Assembly: GCA_900546075.1 (NCBI GenBank)
Contig: URBH01000003.1
Location: 1 to 64,000, forward strand
Length of the DNA stretch: 64,000 nt
Reading direction: 5' to 3'
Origin: an uncultured Eubacteriales bacterium
GTDB taxonomy: Bacteria; Bacillota; Clostridia; Oscillospirales; Oscillospiraceae
Part shown: positions 48,846 to 57,006 of the stretch, in pieces
How the letters are laid out: the number at the start of each line of letters is the position of its first letter
Position numbering within the stretch: position 1 is the first letter of the stretch
The notes under the pieces: generated by a model
Databases searched by the model: none
The model's input: the letters and a program-made list of their open reading frames with translations, nothing else
Told to the model about the DNA's origin: nothing
Translations under genes and position numbers: made by a program

Positions 48846-49544
48846 TCACCTCAGGCCGCCGATGGCGACCAGATTGATACAGGCGTGGATGACAATTGGC
48901 GCAAAAATGGTGTCGCTTTTGGTATACGCCCAGGCGAGGGATAGCCCCGCCGGGAGGTATTGCAGCACCGCCATGACCAGCTCCAGGGGAGAATATTTTC
49001 CGATGTAGCCCAGAACATGGATGGCGGCAAAGGCGAGAATGGATACGACGTAAGCGACCCAGTGGGATTTTCCGTAGAGGTTGCGGAAGATCAGTCCCCG
49101 GAAGACGCACTCCTCGGCGGGGGGAACCAGAATCACGGTGCTGACGATCATGAGGTAGCGTCCGCTCCGGCTCATGGCGGAGATAACGGCGTCATTGTAG
49201 TTGGTAAAGCCGGGAACCAGCAGCCTGATCAGCCGCAGGGTCAGGAAATTGCAGGCATAGTAGGCGGCAAGCCCCAGAATAACAGCCTGACAGAAGTACG
49301 CCAGGTGCTGGGTCGCCTGCCGGGCGCTGCGTCCTAAGAATTCGTGATAGATCAGAATTGTTGCCAGAAAATTGATAAGGTAGTAGGTAAAGTTCAGCTC
49401 TGCATCCGTCAGCGGTTGAGATAGCTGATCGTTGACCATTTGCAGAATTAAGGATAGCAGCAACCATTGGAAAATAAAGTAGACGCCGCCTGCCACGGAT
49501 TCCTGGGCAGTGGGACAGGCAGAGAGACTGCGGTTTCGTTTCAT
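48846..49544 (-). CDS. CPBP family intramembrane protease
   Basis: This 232-residue polytopic membrane protein has the three conserved CPBP (Rce1-like/Abi) motifs: EECVFRG (EExxxR), FAAIHVLG (FxxxH) and HACINLV (HxxxN). Members are thought to be metal-dependent intramembrane proteases, some involved in bacteriocin immunity or processing. It sits 3 bases after mutS and 7 before mutL with no visible RBS of its own, so its translation is probably coupled to mutS. A link with mismatch repair is not known. Confidence 0.9.
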   Translation of the reverse strand: MKRNRSLSACPTAQESVAGGVYFIFQWLLLSLILQMVNDQLSQPLTDAELNFTYYLINFLATILIYHEFLGRSARQATQHLAYFCQAVILGLAAYYACNFLTLRLIRLLVPGFTNYNDAVISAMSRSGRYLMIVSTVILVPPAEECVFRGLIFRNLYGKSHWVAYVVSILAFAAIHVLGYIGKYSPLELVMAVLQYLPAGLSLAWAYTKSDTIFAPIVIHACINLVAIGGLR

Positions 49545-49547
49545 AGC

Positions 49548-52151
49548 TTAATCCAACATTTTCTTTAGTTTGTACAGCTCGTTCATGGCTTCGATGGGGG
49601 TCAGGGTCTCCACGGAAATGGCGCTGAGGGCGGCGACCACCTGCTGAGAGGTCAAGTCCATCATGCTGACCTGGTCTTCCGGCTCTTTCTGTGCCGCAGG
49701 AGCAGTCACGACGCCCTCACTTTCCAGCTCGGCGAGGATTTCTCTCGCGCGGGTGATCACCGGGGCGGGGATGCCCGCCAGCTTGGCGACCTCGATGCCG
49801 TAGCTGTCGTCCGTTGCGCCGGGGACGATTTTCCGCAGGAAAATCATCTGTTCTCCCCGCTTTTTCACCGCAATGTTGTAGTTTTTCACATTGGGCAGCT
49901 TGTCTTCCAGGGTGGAAAGCTCGTGGTAATGGGTGGCAAACAGGGTTTTTGCCCCCAGACGCTTGGGATTGGCGGCATATTCCAGAACGGCGCGGGCGAT
50001 GGCCATGCCGTCATAGGTGGAGGTGCCCCGGCCGATCTCGTCCAGAATCAGCAGACTGCGGGAGGTGGCATATTTCAGAATGGAGGCGACCTCCGCCATC
50101 TCCACCATGAAGGTGGACTGGCCGGAAGCCAGATCGTCGCTGGCGCCGATGCGGGTAAACACCCGGTCGACCAGTCCGATTTTCGCGCTGCGGGCGGGGA
50201 CGAAGGAGCCCATCTGCGCCATGAGCACGATCAGCGCCACCTGACGCATATAGGTGGATTTACCAGCCATATTGGGGCCGGTGATGATGGACACCTGATT
50301 GTCCTCCGCGCCTAAGTGGGTGTCGTTGGGAACGAACAGGGAATCTTTCAGCATGGCCTCCACCACGGGATGGCGGCCGTTTTCGATGGAGATCTCCCGT
50401 CCCAGAGTGATCTCCGGACGGCAATAGCCCCGCTGCACAGCAACGGCGGCAAGGCTGCACAGCGTGTCCGCGGCGGCCACGGCGGCAGCGGTCTGCTGCA
50501 CCCGGGCGGCCTGCTTGGCAAGGTATTCCCGAAGCTGGGTGAAGATCTGGTATTCCAGCGCGGTGAGCCGGTCTTTGGCGGTAAGCACCTGATTTTCCAG
50601 CTCCTTCAGCTCCTGGGTGATGTAGCGCTCGCAGTTGGCAAGGGTCTGCTTGCGGATATAATTTGCGGGCACCTGGTCGATAAAGGACTTGGACACCTCA
50701 ATATAATAACCGAATACCCGGTTGAAGCCCACCTTCAGGGTGCGGATGCCGGTTTTTTCCCGTTCCGACGCCTCAATGGCGGCAATGGTGCCGCTGCCGC
50801 CCTCCATAATGTCCCGCAGACGGTCGGCTTCCTCGCTGGCGCCCTTGCGGATGATGCCGCCCTCCCGGATGGTCAGGGGAGGATCGTCCACCAGCGTGTT
50901 TTCAATGCGGTCGGCGCAGTCCGTCAGGGGGTCGATGGCCGCCTCCAGCTTCTTAAGCAGTGGAGAATCGCACTTTTGCAGCTGCGCCTTCACGTCGGGC
51001 AGCGCACGGAAGCCGCGGGCAAGTCCCAGCAAATCCCGGCAGTTGACGGTGCCGGTGACGATGCGGGTCTGCACCCGCTCTAAGTCGGTGACGTCCCGCA
51101 GGGCTTCTTCCAGCTCGCCCCGGACGATGACGTTGTCTGTCAGCTCCTCCACCGCGCCGTGGCGGCGGGTGATCTCCACCGGGTCAAGCAGGGGCTTTTC
51201 CAGCCAGGAGCGGAGCATCCGCCCGCCCATGGCGGTGTGGGTCTTGTCCAGCACCCACAGAAGCGTCCCCCGCTTTTCCTTGGAGCGCATGGTCTCCGTC
51301 AGCTCCAGATTCCGCCGGGCGTCCAAATCCAGCTCCATGAACCGGCCGGTTGTGTAATATTGCAGCTCCCGGATGTGGGCAAGATCGTTTTTTTGCAGGG
51401 TCAGAAGGGTTTGCAGCAGCGCGCCGCTGGCAATGACGGCGGCGGGCATTCCCGCAATGCCCATCTGGGAAAGGGTGGCGTGGAAGTGGTCTTCCAGCAG
51501 CGATTCCGCGCTTTCCAGTACGAACAGCTCCGGCTTTCCCTCGCTGACGCAGCAGCTTAAGCGGCGGAAAACGGCGTCCTCAATGACCTCGCAGTCCACA
51601 TTGGAACCGTAGCGGAGGATTTCGCTGGGGGCGAAACGACCAAGCTCGGAGGCCACGTTCTGGGCGTCGGAGCACACCGTGGTGAAAAACGCGCCGGTGG
51701 AAACGTCGCAGAAAGCAAGGCCGAATTTTCCGCTTTCGCCGTAGATGCAGCCGATGTAGTTGTTTTTGCTTTCGTCCAGCATACAGCTTTCGGTGACGGT
51801 GCCGGGGGTGATGATGCGGGTGATTTCCCGCTGCACCAGCCCCTTGGCGGTGGCAGGGTCTTCCATCTGCTCGCAGATGGCGACCTTGTAACCCTTCTGC
51901 ACCAGCCGGGCGATGTAGGAGTCCACGCTGTGGTAGGGGACGCCGCACATGGGCGTCTGTTCCTCCTTGGGCTTGCCCCGGTCACGGGTGGTCAGGGTGA
52001 GATCCAGCTCCCGGGCCGTCAGCTTGGCGTCCTCGTCAAACATCTCGTAAAAGTCGCCCAGGCGGAACATCAGGATGCAGTCCTTGTGCTGATCCTTGAT
52101 CTGCTGATATTGCCGCCGCATGGGGGTCAGTTCATTCGTTGCCTGTGCCAT
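49548..52151 (-). CDS. mutS: DNA mismatch repair protein MutS
   Basis: This 867-residue protein has the mismatch-recognition wedge (FRLGDFYEMFDEDA, residues 29-42) in the N-terminal domain. Connector, lever and clamp domains follow, then the ATPase with Walker A GPNMAGKST at about residue 623 and the LLILDEIGRGTSTYDG Walker B block. The C-terminal helix-turn-helix dimerisation region is complete. It recognises mismatches and recruits MutL, encoded one gene downstream. Confidence 0.97.
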   Translation of the reverse strand: MAQATNELTPMRRQYQQIKDQHKDCILMFRLGDFYEMFDEDAKLTARELDLTLTTRDRGKPKEEQTPMCGVPYHSVDSYIARLVQKGYKVAICEQMEDPATAKGLVQREITRIITPGTVTESCMLDESKNNYIGCIYGESGKFGLAFCDVSTGAFFTTVCSDAQNVASELGRFAPSEILRYGSNVDCEVIEDAVFRRLSCCVSEGKPELFVLESAESLLEDHFHATLSQMGIAGMPAAVIASGALLQTLLTLQKNDLAHIRELQYYTTGRFMELDLDARRNLELTETMRSKEKRGTLLWVLDKTHTAMGGRMLRSWLEKPLLDPVEITRRHGAVEELTDNVIVRGELEEALRDVTDLERVQTRIVTGTVNCRDLLGLARGFRALPDVKAQLQKCDSPLLKKLEAAIDPLTDCADRIENTLVDDPPLTIREGGIIRKGASEEADRLRDIMEGGSGTIAAIEASEREKTGIRTLKVGFNRVFGYYIEVSKSFIDQVPANYIRKQTLANCERYITQELKELENQVLTAKDRLTALEYQIFTQLREYLAKQAARVQQTAAAVAAADTLCSLAAVAVQRGYCRPEITLGREISIENGRHPVVEAMLKDSLFVPNDTHLGAEDNQVSIITGPNMAGKSTYMRQVALIVLMAQMGSFVPARSAKIGLVDRVFTRIGASDDLASGQSTFMVEMAEVASILKYATSRSLLILDEIGRGTSTYDGMAIARAVLEYAANPKRLGAKTLFATHYHELSTLEDKLPNVKNYNIAVKKRGEQMIFLRKIVPGATDDSYGIEVAKLAGIPAPVITRAREILAELESEGVVTAPAAQKEPEDQVSMMDLTSQQVVAALSAISVETLTPIEAMNELYKLKKMLD

Positions 52152-52179
52152 ATGTTGATTCCGTCCTGTTCTATGTTTT

Positions 52180-53592
52180 TCAGCAGATATCCGCCGCTTT
52201 TCCGCTCAGGCTCCAGGTGGTGGCGGCGGTGATGGTGATGTTCTGATAGGTGCCGATCATGTCGTCCCGGCCGGGGAAGCGCACCAGGCGTCCGCCCTCG
52301 GTGCGGGCGGTGAGAAGATCCTTGTCCCTGCCGTCCACCAGACAGCGGAGGGTCTTGCCGATGTAGGAATTGTGGATTTCCTCGGAAATGGCGTTCTGCA
52401 CTGCGCAGAGCCGGTCGAACCGGCGGTTTTTCTCTTCCTTTGGGGTCGGGTCGTCCATTTTGGCGGCGGGGGTGCCGGGACGGGGGGAGAAGATGAAGGT
52501 GAACAGACTGTCGTAATGCACGGACTGAATCAGGCTGATGGTTTCTTCAAATTCTTCCTCGGTTTCCCCGGGGAAGCCCACGATCACGTCGCTGGTCAGA
52601 ACCAGCTCTGGCATGACCTTTTTGGCGTAGTTGACCTTTTGCAGATAGGTCTCCCGGTCATAGTGGCGGTTCATGGCCTTCAGCACCCGGGAGGAGCCAG
52701 ACTGGAAGGGGAGATGCAGCTGCTTCGCGATTTTGGGATACTGCGCCATGGTGTCGAACAGCTTTTCACTGGCATCTCTGGGGTGGCTTGTCATGAAACG
52801 GATGAGAAAATCTCCCGGAATCTGGGCAATGGCGGCCAGCAGGTCGGCAAAATCCATGCCGCAGCTTAAATCTTTGCCGTAGGAGTTGACATTCTGCCCC
52901 AAAAGGGTAATGTCCTTTGTGCCGCCCTCGATCAGTGCCTGGCACTCGGCGAGGATATCCTCCGGCTGGCGGCTGCGCTCCCGGCCGCGGACGTAGGGGA
53001 CGATGCAGTAGGTGCAGAAATTGTTGCAGCCGTACATGATGGACACCCAGGCCTTCAGGCTGGAATCCCGCACCTGAGGAATGCCCTCGGCAATGGAGCC
53101 GGGTTCGTCCTCAATGAAGAACTGCCGCTTTTTCCCGCTGAGGACATTCCAGAGAATTTGCGGGAACTGCCACAGATGGTGGGTGGAAAACACGCCGTCC
53201 ACGTGGGGATAGCTGTGCCGGACGCGGTCGGAAACCTTGGCTTCCCCCGCCATGCAGCCGCACAGGAAAATTTTCTGCTCCGGGTGGCGGCGCTTGGTGT
53301 GGGTCAGTGCGCCCAGATTGCCGAAAACCCGCTGCTCGGCGTGTTCCCGGATGGCGCAGGTGTTCATGATGACCACATCCGCCCCCTCGGCGCTGCCGAC
53401 AATGGCGTAGCCGCACTGAGCGAGGAAGCCTCGCAACTTTTCGGAATCGGCCTCGTTCTGCTGGCAGCCATAGGTCTCCACGTAGGCGGTGGGCGTACGG
53501 CCTTTGGTCTGCCAGTAGGCGGCAACCTTATCACAGCAGGCGAACTGGGCGTCCAGCTCGGCCTGAGAAATGACGGTGGTTTTGGTGTTCAT
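52180..53592 (-). CDS. miaB: tRNA-2-methylthio-N6-dimethylallyladenosine synthase
   Basis: This 470-residue radical-SAM methylthiotransferase has an N-terminal UPF0004 domain with three cluster cysteines (ETYGCQQNEAD, INTCAIREHA and LCGCMAG), the radical-SAM motif GCNNFCTYCIVP (about residues 184-195) and a C-terminal TRAM domain. It adds a methylthio group to the i6A37 made by MiaA. The N-terminus is longer than in E. coli MiaB, as is usual in Clostridia. It heads the miaB-mutS-CPBP-mutL-miaA run; gaps between genes are 28, 3, 7 and 20 bases. Confidence 0.96.
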   Translation of the reverse strand: MNTKTTVISQAELDAQFACCDKVAAYWQTKGRTPTAYVETYGCQQNEADSEKLRGFLAQCGYAIVGSAEGADVVIMNTCAIREHAEQRVFGNLGALTHTKRRHPEQKIFLCGCMAGEAKVSDRVRHSYPHVDGVFSTHHLWQFPQILWNVLSGKKRQFFIEDEPGSIAEGIPQVRDSSLKAWVSIMYGCNNFCTYCIVPYVRGRERSRQPEDILAECQALIEGGTKDITLLGQNVNSYGKDLSCGMDFADLLAAIAQIPGDFLIRFMTSHPRDASEKLFDTMAQYPKIAKQLHLPFQSGSSRVLKAMNRHYDRETYLQKVNYAKKVMPELVLTSDVIVGFPGETEEEFEETISLIQSVHYDSLFTFIFSPRPGTPAAKMDDPTPKEEKNRRFDRLCAVQNAISEEIHNSYIGKTLRCLVDGRDKDLLTARTEGGRLVRFPGRDDMIGTYQNITITAATTWSLSGKAADIC

Positions 53593-53629
53593 GTAGGAAA
53601 TCCTCCAATGGATACTATCTCAATAGTAA

Positions 53630-53658
53630 ATAATATCATTTTTCCCGGCCTTTTGCAA
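53630..53658 (-). promoter_or_regulatory. Promoter of the miaB-mutS-mutL-miaA operon
   Basis: On the minus strand TTGCAA (53653-53658), a 17-bp spacer and TATTAT (53630-53635), about 38 bases before the miaB start. Confidence 0.65.
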
Positions 53659-53728
53659 GAGCCAGTCGCGGAGAAATGTGATTTGCCGCATTCTGTTCAT
53701 GGGGATTTGTAAATATTTTGTGTTCCGC

Positions 53729-53757
53729 TTGCATTCCGGGCATGTGCGTGGTAAACT
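53729..53757 (+). promoter_or_regulatory. Promoter of the PPIase gene
   Basis: TTGCAT (53729-53734), a 17-bp spacer and TAAACT (53752-53757), about 45 bases before the start codon. Confidence 0.55.
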
Positions 53758-53802
53758 AAGCGGGTATGATTGCCCGTTTTGAACGGAGAAAGAGGACATT
53801 TC

Positions 53803-55356
53803 ATGGAAAAATGTAAGTTTTGTCAGGAAGAACTGACAGAGGGAAGCACCGTCTGCCCCCACTGCGGGAAGGACAATGCCCCGGAAACCGAAACGGTAAC
53901 GCCCGCAGAGGAAGTCACCGAAGAAACCGCTGCCCCGGAAGAAGCTGCTGCCGGGCAGGCCGGGACGGAAACCCCCGTCGAGGAGGAAGCCGCCGATACG
54001 GCGGAGCAGCCCGCCGCAGAAGAAGCGACGGAGGAAACGCCCGCCGAGACTCCGGAAGCGCCCAAAACCGCGCCCTGGAAGATTGTCGCCGCCGTTGCTG
54101 CCGTGGTCGTCCTGATCGCCGCGCTGGCGGCGCTGGTCATCGGCGGTGTGAAGGGCGGAAAGACCCCCACCGAAACTACCGAACCGACCGTCGCTGCCGA
54201 AACAGCCGCGACGGAGACGCAGGTACCTGCTACAGTCCCCGCCGACGGCAATCCCGACGACGTGACCTGCAAGGGAACCTACACCGTTACCGACGAAGAG
54301 GCTGCCGCCGCGAAGGATGCCATTGTGGCCACCATGGGGGACGAGCAGCTGACCAACGGGGAGCTTCAGGTGTACTACTGGAGCGTGGTCAACAGCATTC
54401 TCAGCTCCAACTATGGCTACAGCCTGATGTATCAGGGTTTGCTTGACTATTCTCAGCCGCTGGATACCCAGCTGTGCAGCGAGGACAGCAGTCTGACCTG
54501 GCAGCAGTTCTTCCTGGGCGAAGCCCTGAACTACTGGCAGATGTATCAGTCCCTTGCGCTGGAAGCGAAGAACGCCGGTATGGAAATACCTGCGGAGGAT
54601 CGGGAATATCTGGACGGCCTGGAGGCTTCTCTGGAAGAGACCGCCGCAAACTACGGCCTTTCCGGCATTGAGGAGCTGCTTTCGAAGAATGTGGGTCCCG
54701 GCGCGGGGCTGGAGGAATTTGCCGGTTTCCAGGAGCTTTACTACCAGGGAAAGCCCTACTACACCGCCGAGACGGAGAAGCTGGTGCCTACCCCGGAGGA
54801 TCTGGAAGCCTACTACACCGAGAATGAAAGCTACTTCACCGGTAACGGCGTCACCAAGGACGGAACCTACGTCAGCGTCCGCCACATTCTGGTCAAGCCC
54901 GAGGGCGGCACCACGGGAGACGACGGCACCACCACCTATTCCGACGAGGAATGGGCGGATTGCGAGAAGAAGGCGCAGGAGATTCTGGACGAGTGGCTGG
55001 CAGGCGACGCCACCGAGGATTCCTTCGCAGCTCTGGCGGAGGAAAAGTCCGAGGATCCCGGCTCCAGCACCAACGGCGGCCTGTATGAGAACGTCGCGAA
55101 GGGTCAGATGGTGGAACCCTTTGAAGATTGGTGCTTTGACGAAAGCCGTGCCGCCGGTGACTACGGTCTGGTGAAGACCAAATATGGCTACCACATTATG
55201 TACTATGTGAGCAGCACTCCCATCTGGGAGACCTATGCGAAGTCCGGCTGGGTCAACGAAAAGACGAATGATTTCATCAAGAAGCTGGCGGAGGATCACC
55301 CCATGGAGGTCGATTACAGCGCCATCCAGCTGGGCTATGTAAATCTGGGAGCCTGA
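53803..55356 (+). CDS. Zinc-ribbon membrane protein with C-terminal PpiC-type peptidyl-prolyl isomerase domain
   Basis: This 517-residue protein has an unusual layout. An N-terminal zinc ribbon (CKFC...CPHC, residues 4-23) is followed by a Glu/Ala/Pro/Thr-rich linker, one membrane helix (about 95-117) and a second Thr-rich stretch. Then come a SurA-N-like helical part and a parvulin domain (about 365-480, with VSVRHILVKPEGG and GGLYENVAKGQMV...GYHIMYYV). With the ribbon in the cytoplasm, the isomerase would face outward like PrsA, helping exported proteins fold. There is no lipobox. ATG at 53803 is the first with the ribbon intact; upstream codons lie in the promoter leader. Confidence 0.85.
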   Translation: MEKCKFCQEELTEGSTVCPHCGKDNAPETETVTPAEEVTEETAAPEEAAAGQAGTETPVEEEAADTAEQPAAEEATEETPAETPEAPKTAPWKIVAAVAAVVVLIAALAALVIGGVKGGKTPTETTEPTVAAETAATETQVPATVPADGNPDDVTCKGTYTVTDEEAAAAKDAIVATMGDEQLTNGELQVYYWSVVNSILSSNYGYSLMYQGLLDYSQPLDTQLCSEDSSLTWQQFFLGEALNYWQMYQSLALEAKNAGMEIPAEDREYLDGLEASLEETAANYGLSGIEELLSKNVGPGAGLEEFAGFQELYYQGKPYYTAETEKLVPTPEDLEAYYTENESYFTGNGVTKDGTYVSVRHILVKPEGGTTGDDGTTTYSDEEWADCEKKAQEILDEWLAGDATEDSFAALAEEKSEDPGSSTNGGLYENVAKGQMVEPFEDWCFDESRAAGDYGLVKTKYGYHIMYYVSSTPIWETYAKSGWVNEKTNDFIKKLAEDHPMEVDYSAIQLGYVNLGA

Positions 55357-55370
55357 CAAATCAAAACACG

Positions 55371-55397
55371 AAACGGCGTGGCTGTGCCACGCCGTTT
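55371..55397 (+). terminator. Terminator of the PPIase gene
   Basis: A 12-bp stem (aaacggcgtggc and complement), 3-nt loop, then TTTTCT on the plus strand. Confidence 0.9.
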
Positions 55398-55409
55398 TCT
55401 GCGCTAATT

Positions 55410-55458
55410 TTGTCCACCGGCATTTCTTTCCGTATTATTTGGGTGTAAGGCCCTTACA
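55410..55458 (+). promoter_or_regulatory. Promoter and palindromic operator of the second sigma operon
   Basis: TTGTCC (55410-55415), a 17-bp spacer and TATTAT (55433-55438). A perfect 15-bp palindrome TGTAAGGCCCTTACA (55444-55458) lies at the expected transcription start. Confidence 0.65.
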
Positions 55459-55476
55459 GACAAAGGAGTGAATCAC

Positions 55477-56037
55477 TTGGAAGATACGCAGATCGTTGCG
55501 CTGTTCTTTGCCCGGTCTGAGGAAGCAATTTCGGAAACGTCCAAGAAATACGGGAGATATTTGAAAACCATTGCCGGTAATGTTCTTCCCAGCTCTGAGG
55601 ATGTGGAAGAAATCCTCAACGATGTATATTTGGCCGCCTGGAATTCGATTCCCCCGAACCGCCCGCCGGTGCTGAAATACTACCTGTCCCGAATCGTCCG
55701 GAATCTGAGCTTCAAGAGAATAGAGTATCTGACCGCCGAAAAGCGGGGCGGAAACGCCGATATCCTATTACAGGAGCTGGAAGACTGCATTCCGGACACC
55801 CGCAGGAATATGCAGGAGGTGCTGGAAGCGAAGGAGCTGGGACAGCTGGTGAACCGTTTCCTCGGCACACTGCATCCGGATGACCGCAGATTGTTTCTTG
55901 CCCGGTATTATTACGCCATGACGGCGCCGCAGCTGGCGGAAAAATACGGCGGCTCTGCCCGTCAGGTGAAATACCGGCTGGAAAAAATGCGGAAGGAACT
56001 GAAACACACGCTTCAGAAGGAAGGAATATGTTTATGA
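55477..56037 (+). CDS. Sigma-70 family RNA polymerase sigma factor (ECF-like)
   Basis: This protein of about 186 residues has region 2 (about 10-85, with SSEDVEEILNDVYLAAWNSIPP) and region 4 (about 125-180, with HPDDRRLFLARYYYAMTAPQLAEKYGGSARQVKYRLEKMRKEL). TTG at 55477 is preferred because AAGGAG lies 8 bases upstream; a GTG three codons earlier abuts the RBS. It is coupled to the downstream membrane protein gene through ATGA. It belongs to the same two-gene design as the pair at 85-1751 but is clearly a different subgroup. Confidence 0.88.
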   Translation: MEDTQIVALFFARSEEAISETSKKYGRYLKTIAGNVLPSSEDVEEILNDVYLAAWNSIPPNRPPVLKYYLSRIVRNLSFKRIEYLTAEKRGGNADILLQELEDCIPDTRRNMQEVLEAKELGQLVNRFLGTLHPDDRRLFLARYYYAMTAPQLAEKYGGSARQVKYRLEKMRKELKHTLQKEGICL

Positions 56038-56771
56038 AAGCAACGGATTTGAACAGGGCGCTGAACTATGTGGACGATGCGTATCTCATGGAAGCTGACA
56101 CTCCGGATAAGGAGATCAAGACGATGAAAACCAAAAAAAGAGCCATTCGGATTCTCATTGCGGCGGCGCTGATCGGCCTGCTTACCGTCACGGCCTACGC
56201 CGCAGAGATGCTTCCCATTCACAAGCTGGAATCCGGAAAAACAAAGCACTATGAAAGCTACTCGGATGTAGATCGGGCAATCGCTCAGGTCGGCTTGGAG
56301 GTTTCGGTGCCGGAGGAATTTGAAAACGGCTTCCGATTCCAGGGCGTGGACGTCGGTCAGACGATCGGCAAGGACGCCAGGGACGAAAAGGTTCTTACCT
56401 ACCGGCATCTCAGCGTTTCCTATGAGAATCCCCAGGGTCAGGAGCTGACGCTCCTCATAAGAGCGGACATGAAGGAGGTTTCCGAAACCGAGAGCATTCC
56501 GTCCATCAGCAGAACGGTCGATACGATCGCGGCAAGATACTATCTGGATCACTATAAGTTCGTACCGGAAGGCTACAAGCTCAGCGAAGCGGAGCAGGCG
56601 TGGGCAAAGCAGCCGGGCAACTATGTTTCCTATGGCGCCGATACGGTGCAGGAAAGGGACGTAGCGTTCCTGTGCTGGACGGAGGATGGCATTTGCTACA
56701 GCTTCCTGGATCAGAACATTCTGAATCCGGATACTCTGTTCGCAATGGCAGGGGACCTGATTCAGCAGTAA
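56034..56771 (+). CDS. Single-pass membrane protein, probable anti-sigma factor
   Basis: This 245-residue protein has a short cytoplasmic part (1-36), one membrane helix (about 38-55, RILIAAALIGLLTVTAYA) and an outer domain of about 185 residues. Overlap with the sigma gene (ATGA) and the topology point to an anti-sigma factor. The cytoplasmic part is short and has no ZAS-type HxxxCxxC motif. The outer domain (EVSVPEEFENGFRFQGVDVG, later EGYKLSEAEQAWAKQPGNYVSYG) resembles DUF4367-type domains in spirit, but I cannot assign it with confidence. Confidence 0.7.
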   Translation: MKATDLNRALNYVDDAYLMEADTPDKEIKTMKTKKRAIRILIAAALIGLLTVTAYAAEMLPIHKLESGKTKHYESYSDVDRAIAQVGLEVSVPEEFENGFRFQGVDVGQTIGKDARDEKVLTYRHLSVSYENPQGQELTLLIRADMKEVSETESIPSISRTVDTIAARYYLDHYKFVPEGYKLSEAEQAWAKQPGNYVSYGADTVQERDVAFLCWTEDGICYSFLDQNILNPDTLFAMAGDLIQQ

Positions 56772-56786
56772 AGGCAGATAAAAACA

Positions 56787-56821
56787 AAACCGGCATCCCA
56801 CTTTCTGTGGGATGCCGGTTT
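56787..56821 (+). terminator. Terminator of the second sigma operon
   Basis: A perfect 14-bp stem (aaaccggcatccca and complement), 7-nt loop, ending in TTT. Confidence 0.9.
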
Positions 56822-56830
56822 GTGTTATCA

Positions 56831-57000
56831 TACTATTTCTCGATAAAATGGTTAACACCATTTTATCCTGCGAATCCTTCGCAGGCCGCCGGTGGCGGCG
56901 AGAAATGTATGGACTTACGTTTTTTGCGGCTACGCCGCTGGCTGCTGAAACAGCAGCCGAATAAAACGGTTTTTAACCGTTTTATTGAAAACTAGTATCA
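56831..57000 (+). repeat. Compound stem-loop repeat, copy B
   Basis: It starts TACTATTTCT and ends CTAGTATCA. Stems in order: ataaaatggt/accattttat, cctgcga/tcgcagg, gccgcc/ggcggc, then the linker GAAATGTATGGACTT (56902-56916) and a T run. Then gcggc/gccgc, ggctgctg/cagcagcc and ataaaacggtt/aaccgttttat follow. It lies between the sigma operon terminator and the convergent dus gene. The order and spacing match copy A, while most stem bases differ in a compensated way. Confidence 0.85.
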
Positions 57001-57006
57001 GGAAAA

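Noticed and set aside
53620..55359. A 579-codon open frame opposite the PPIase gene
   Set aside because: The plus-strand gene has a zinc ribbon, membrane helix and PPIase motifs. The opposite frame has none and begins inside the miaB promoter region.
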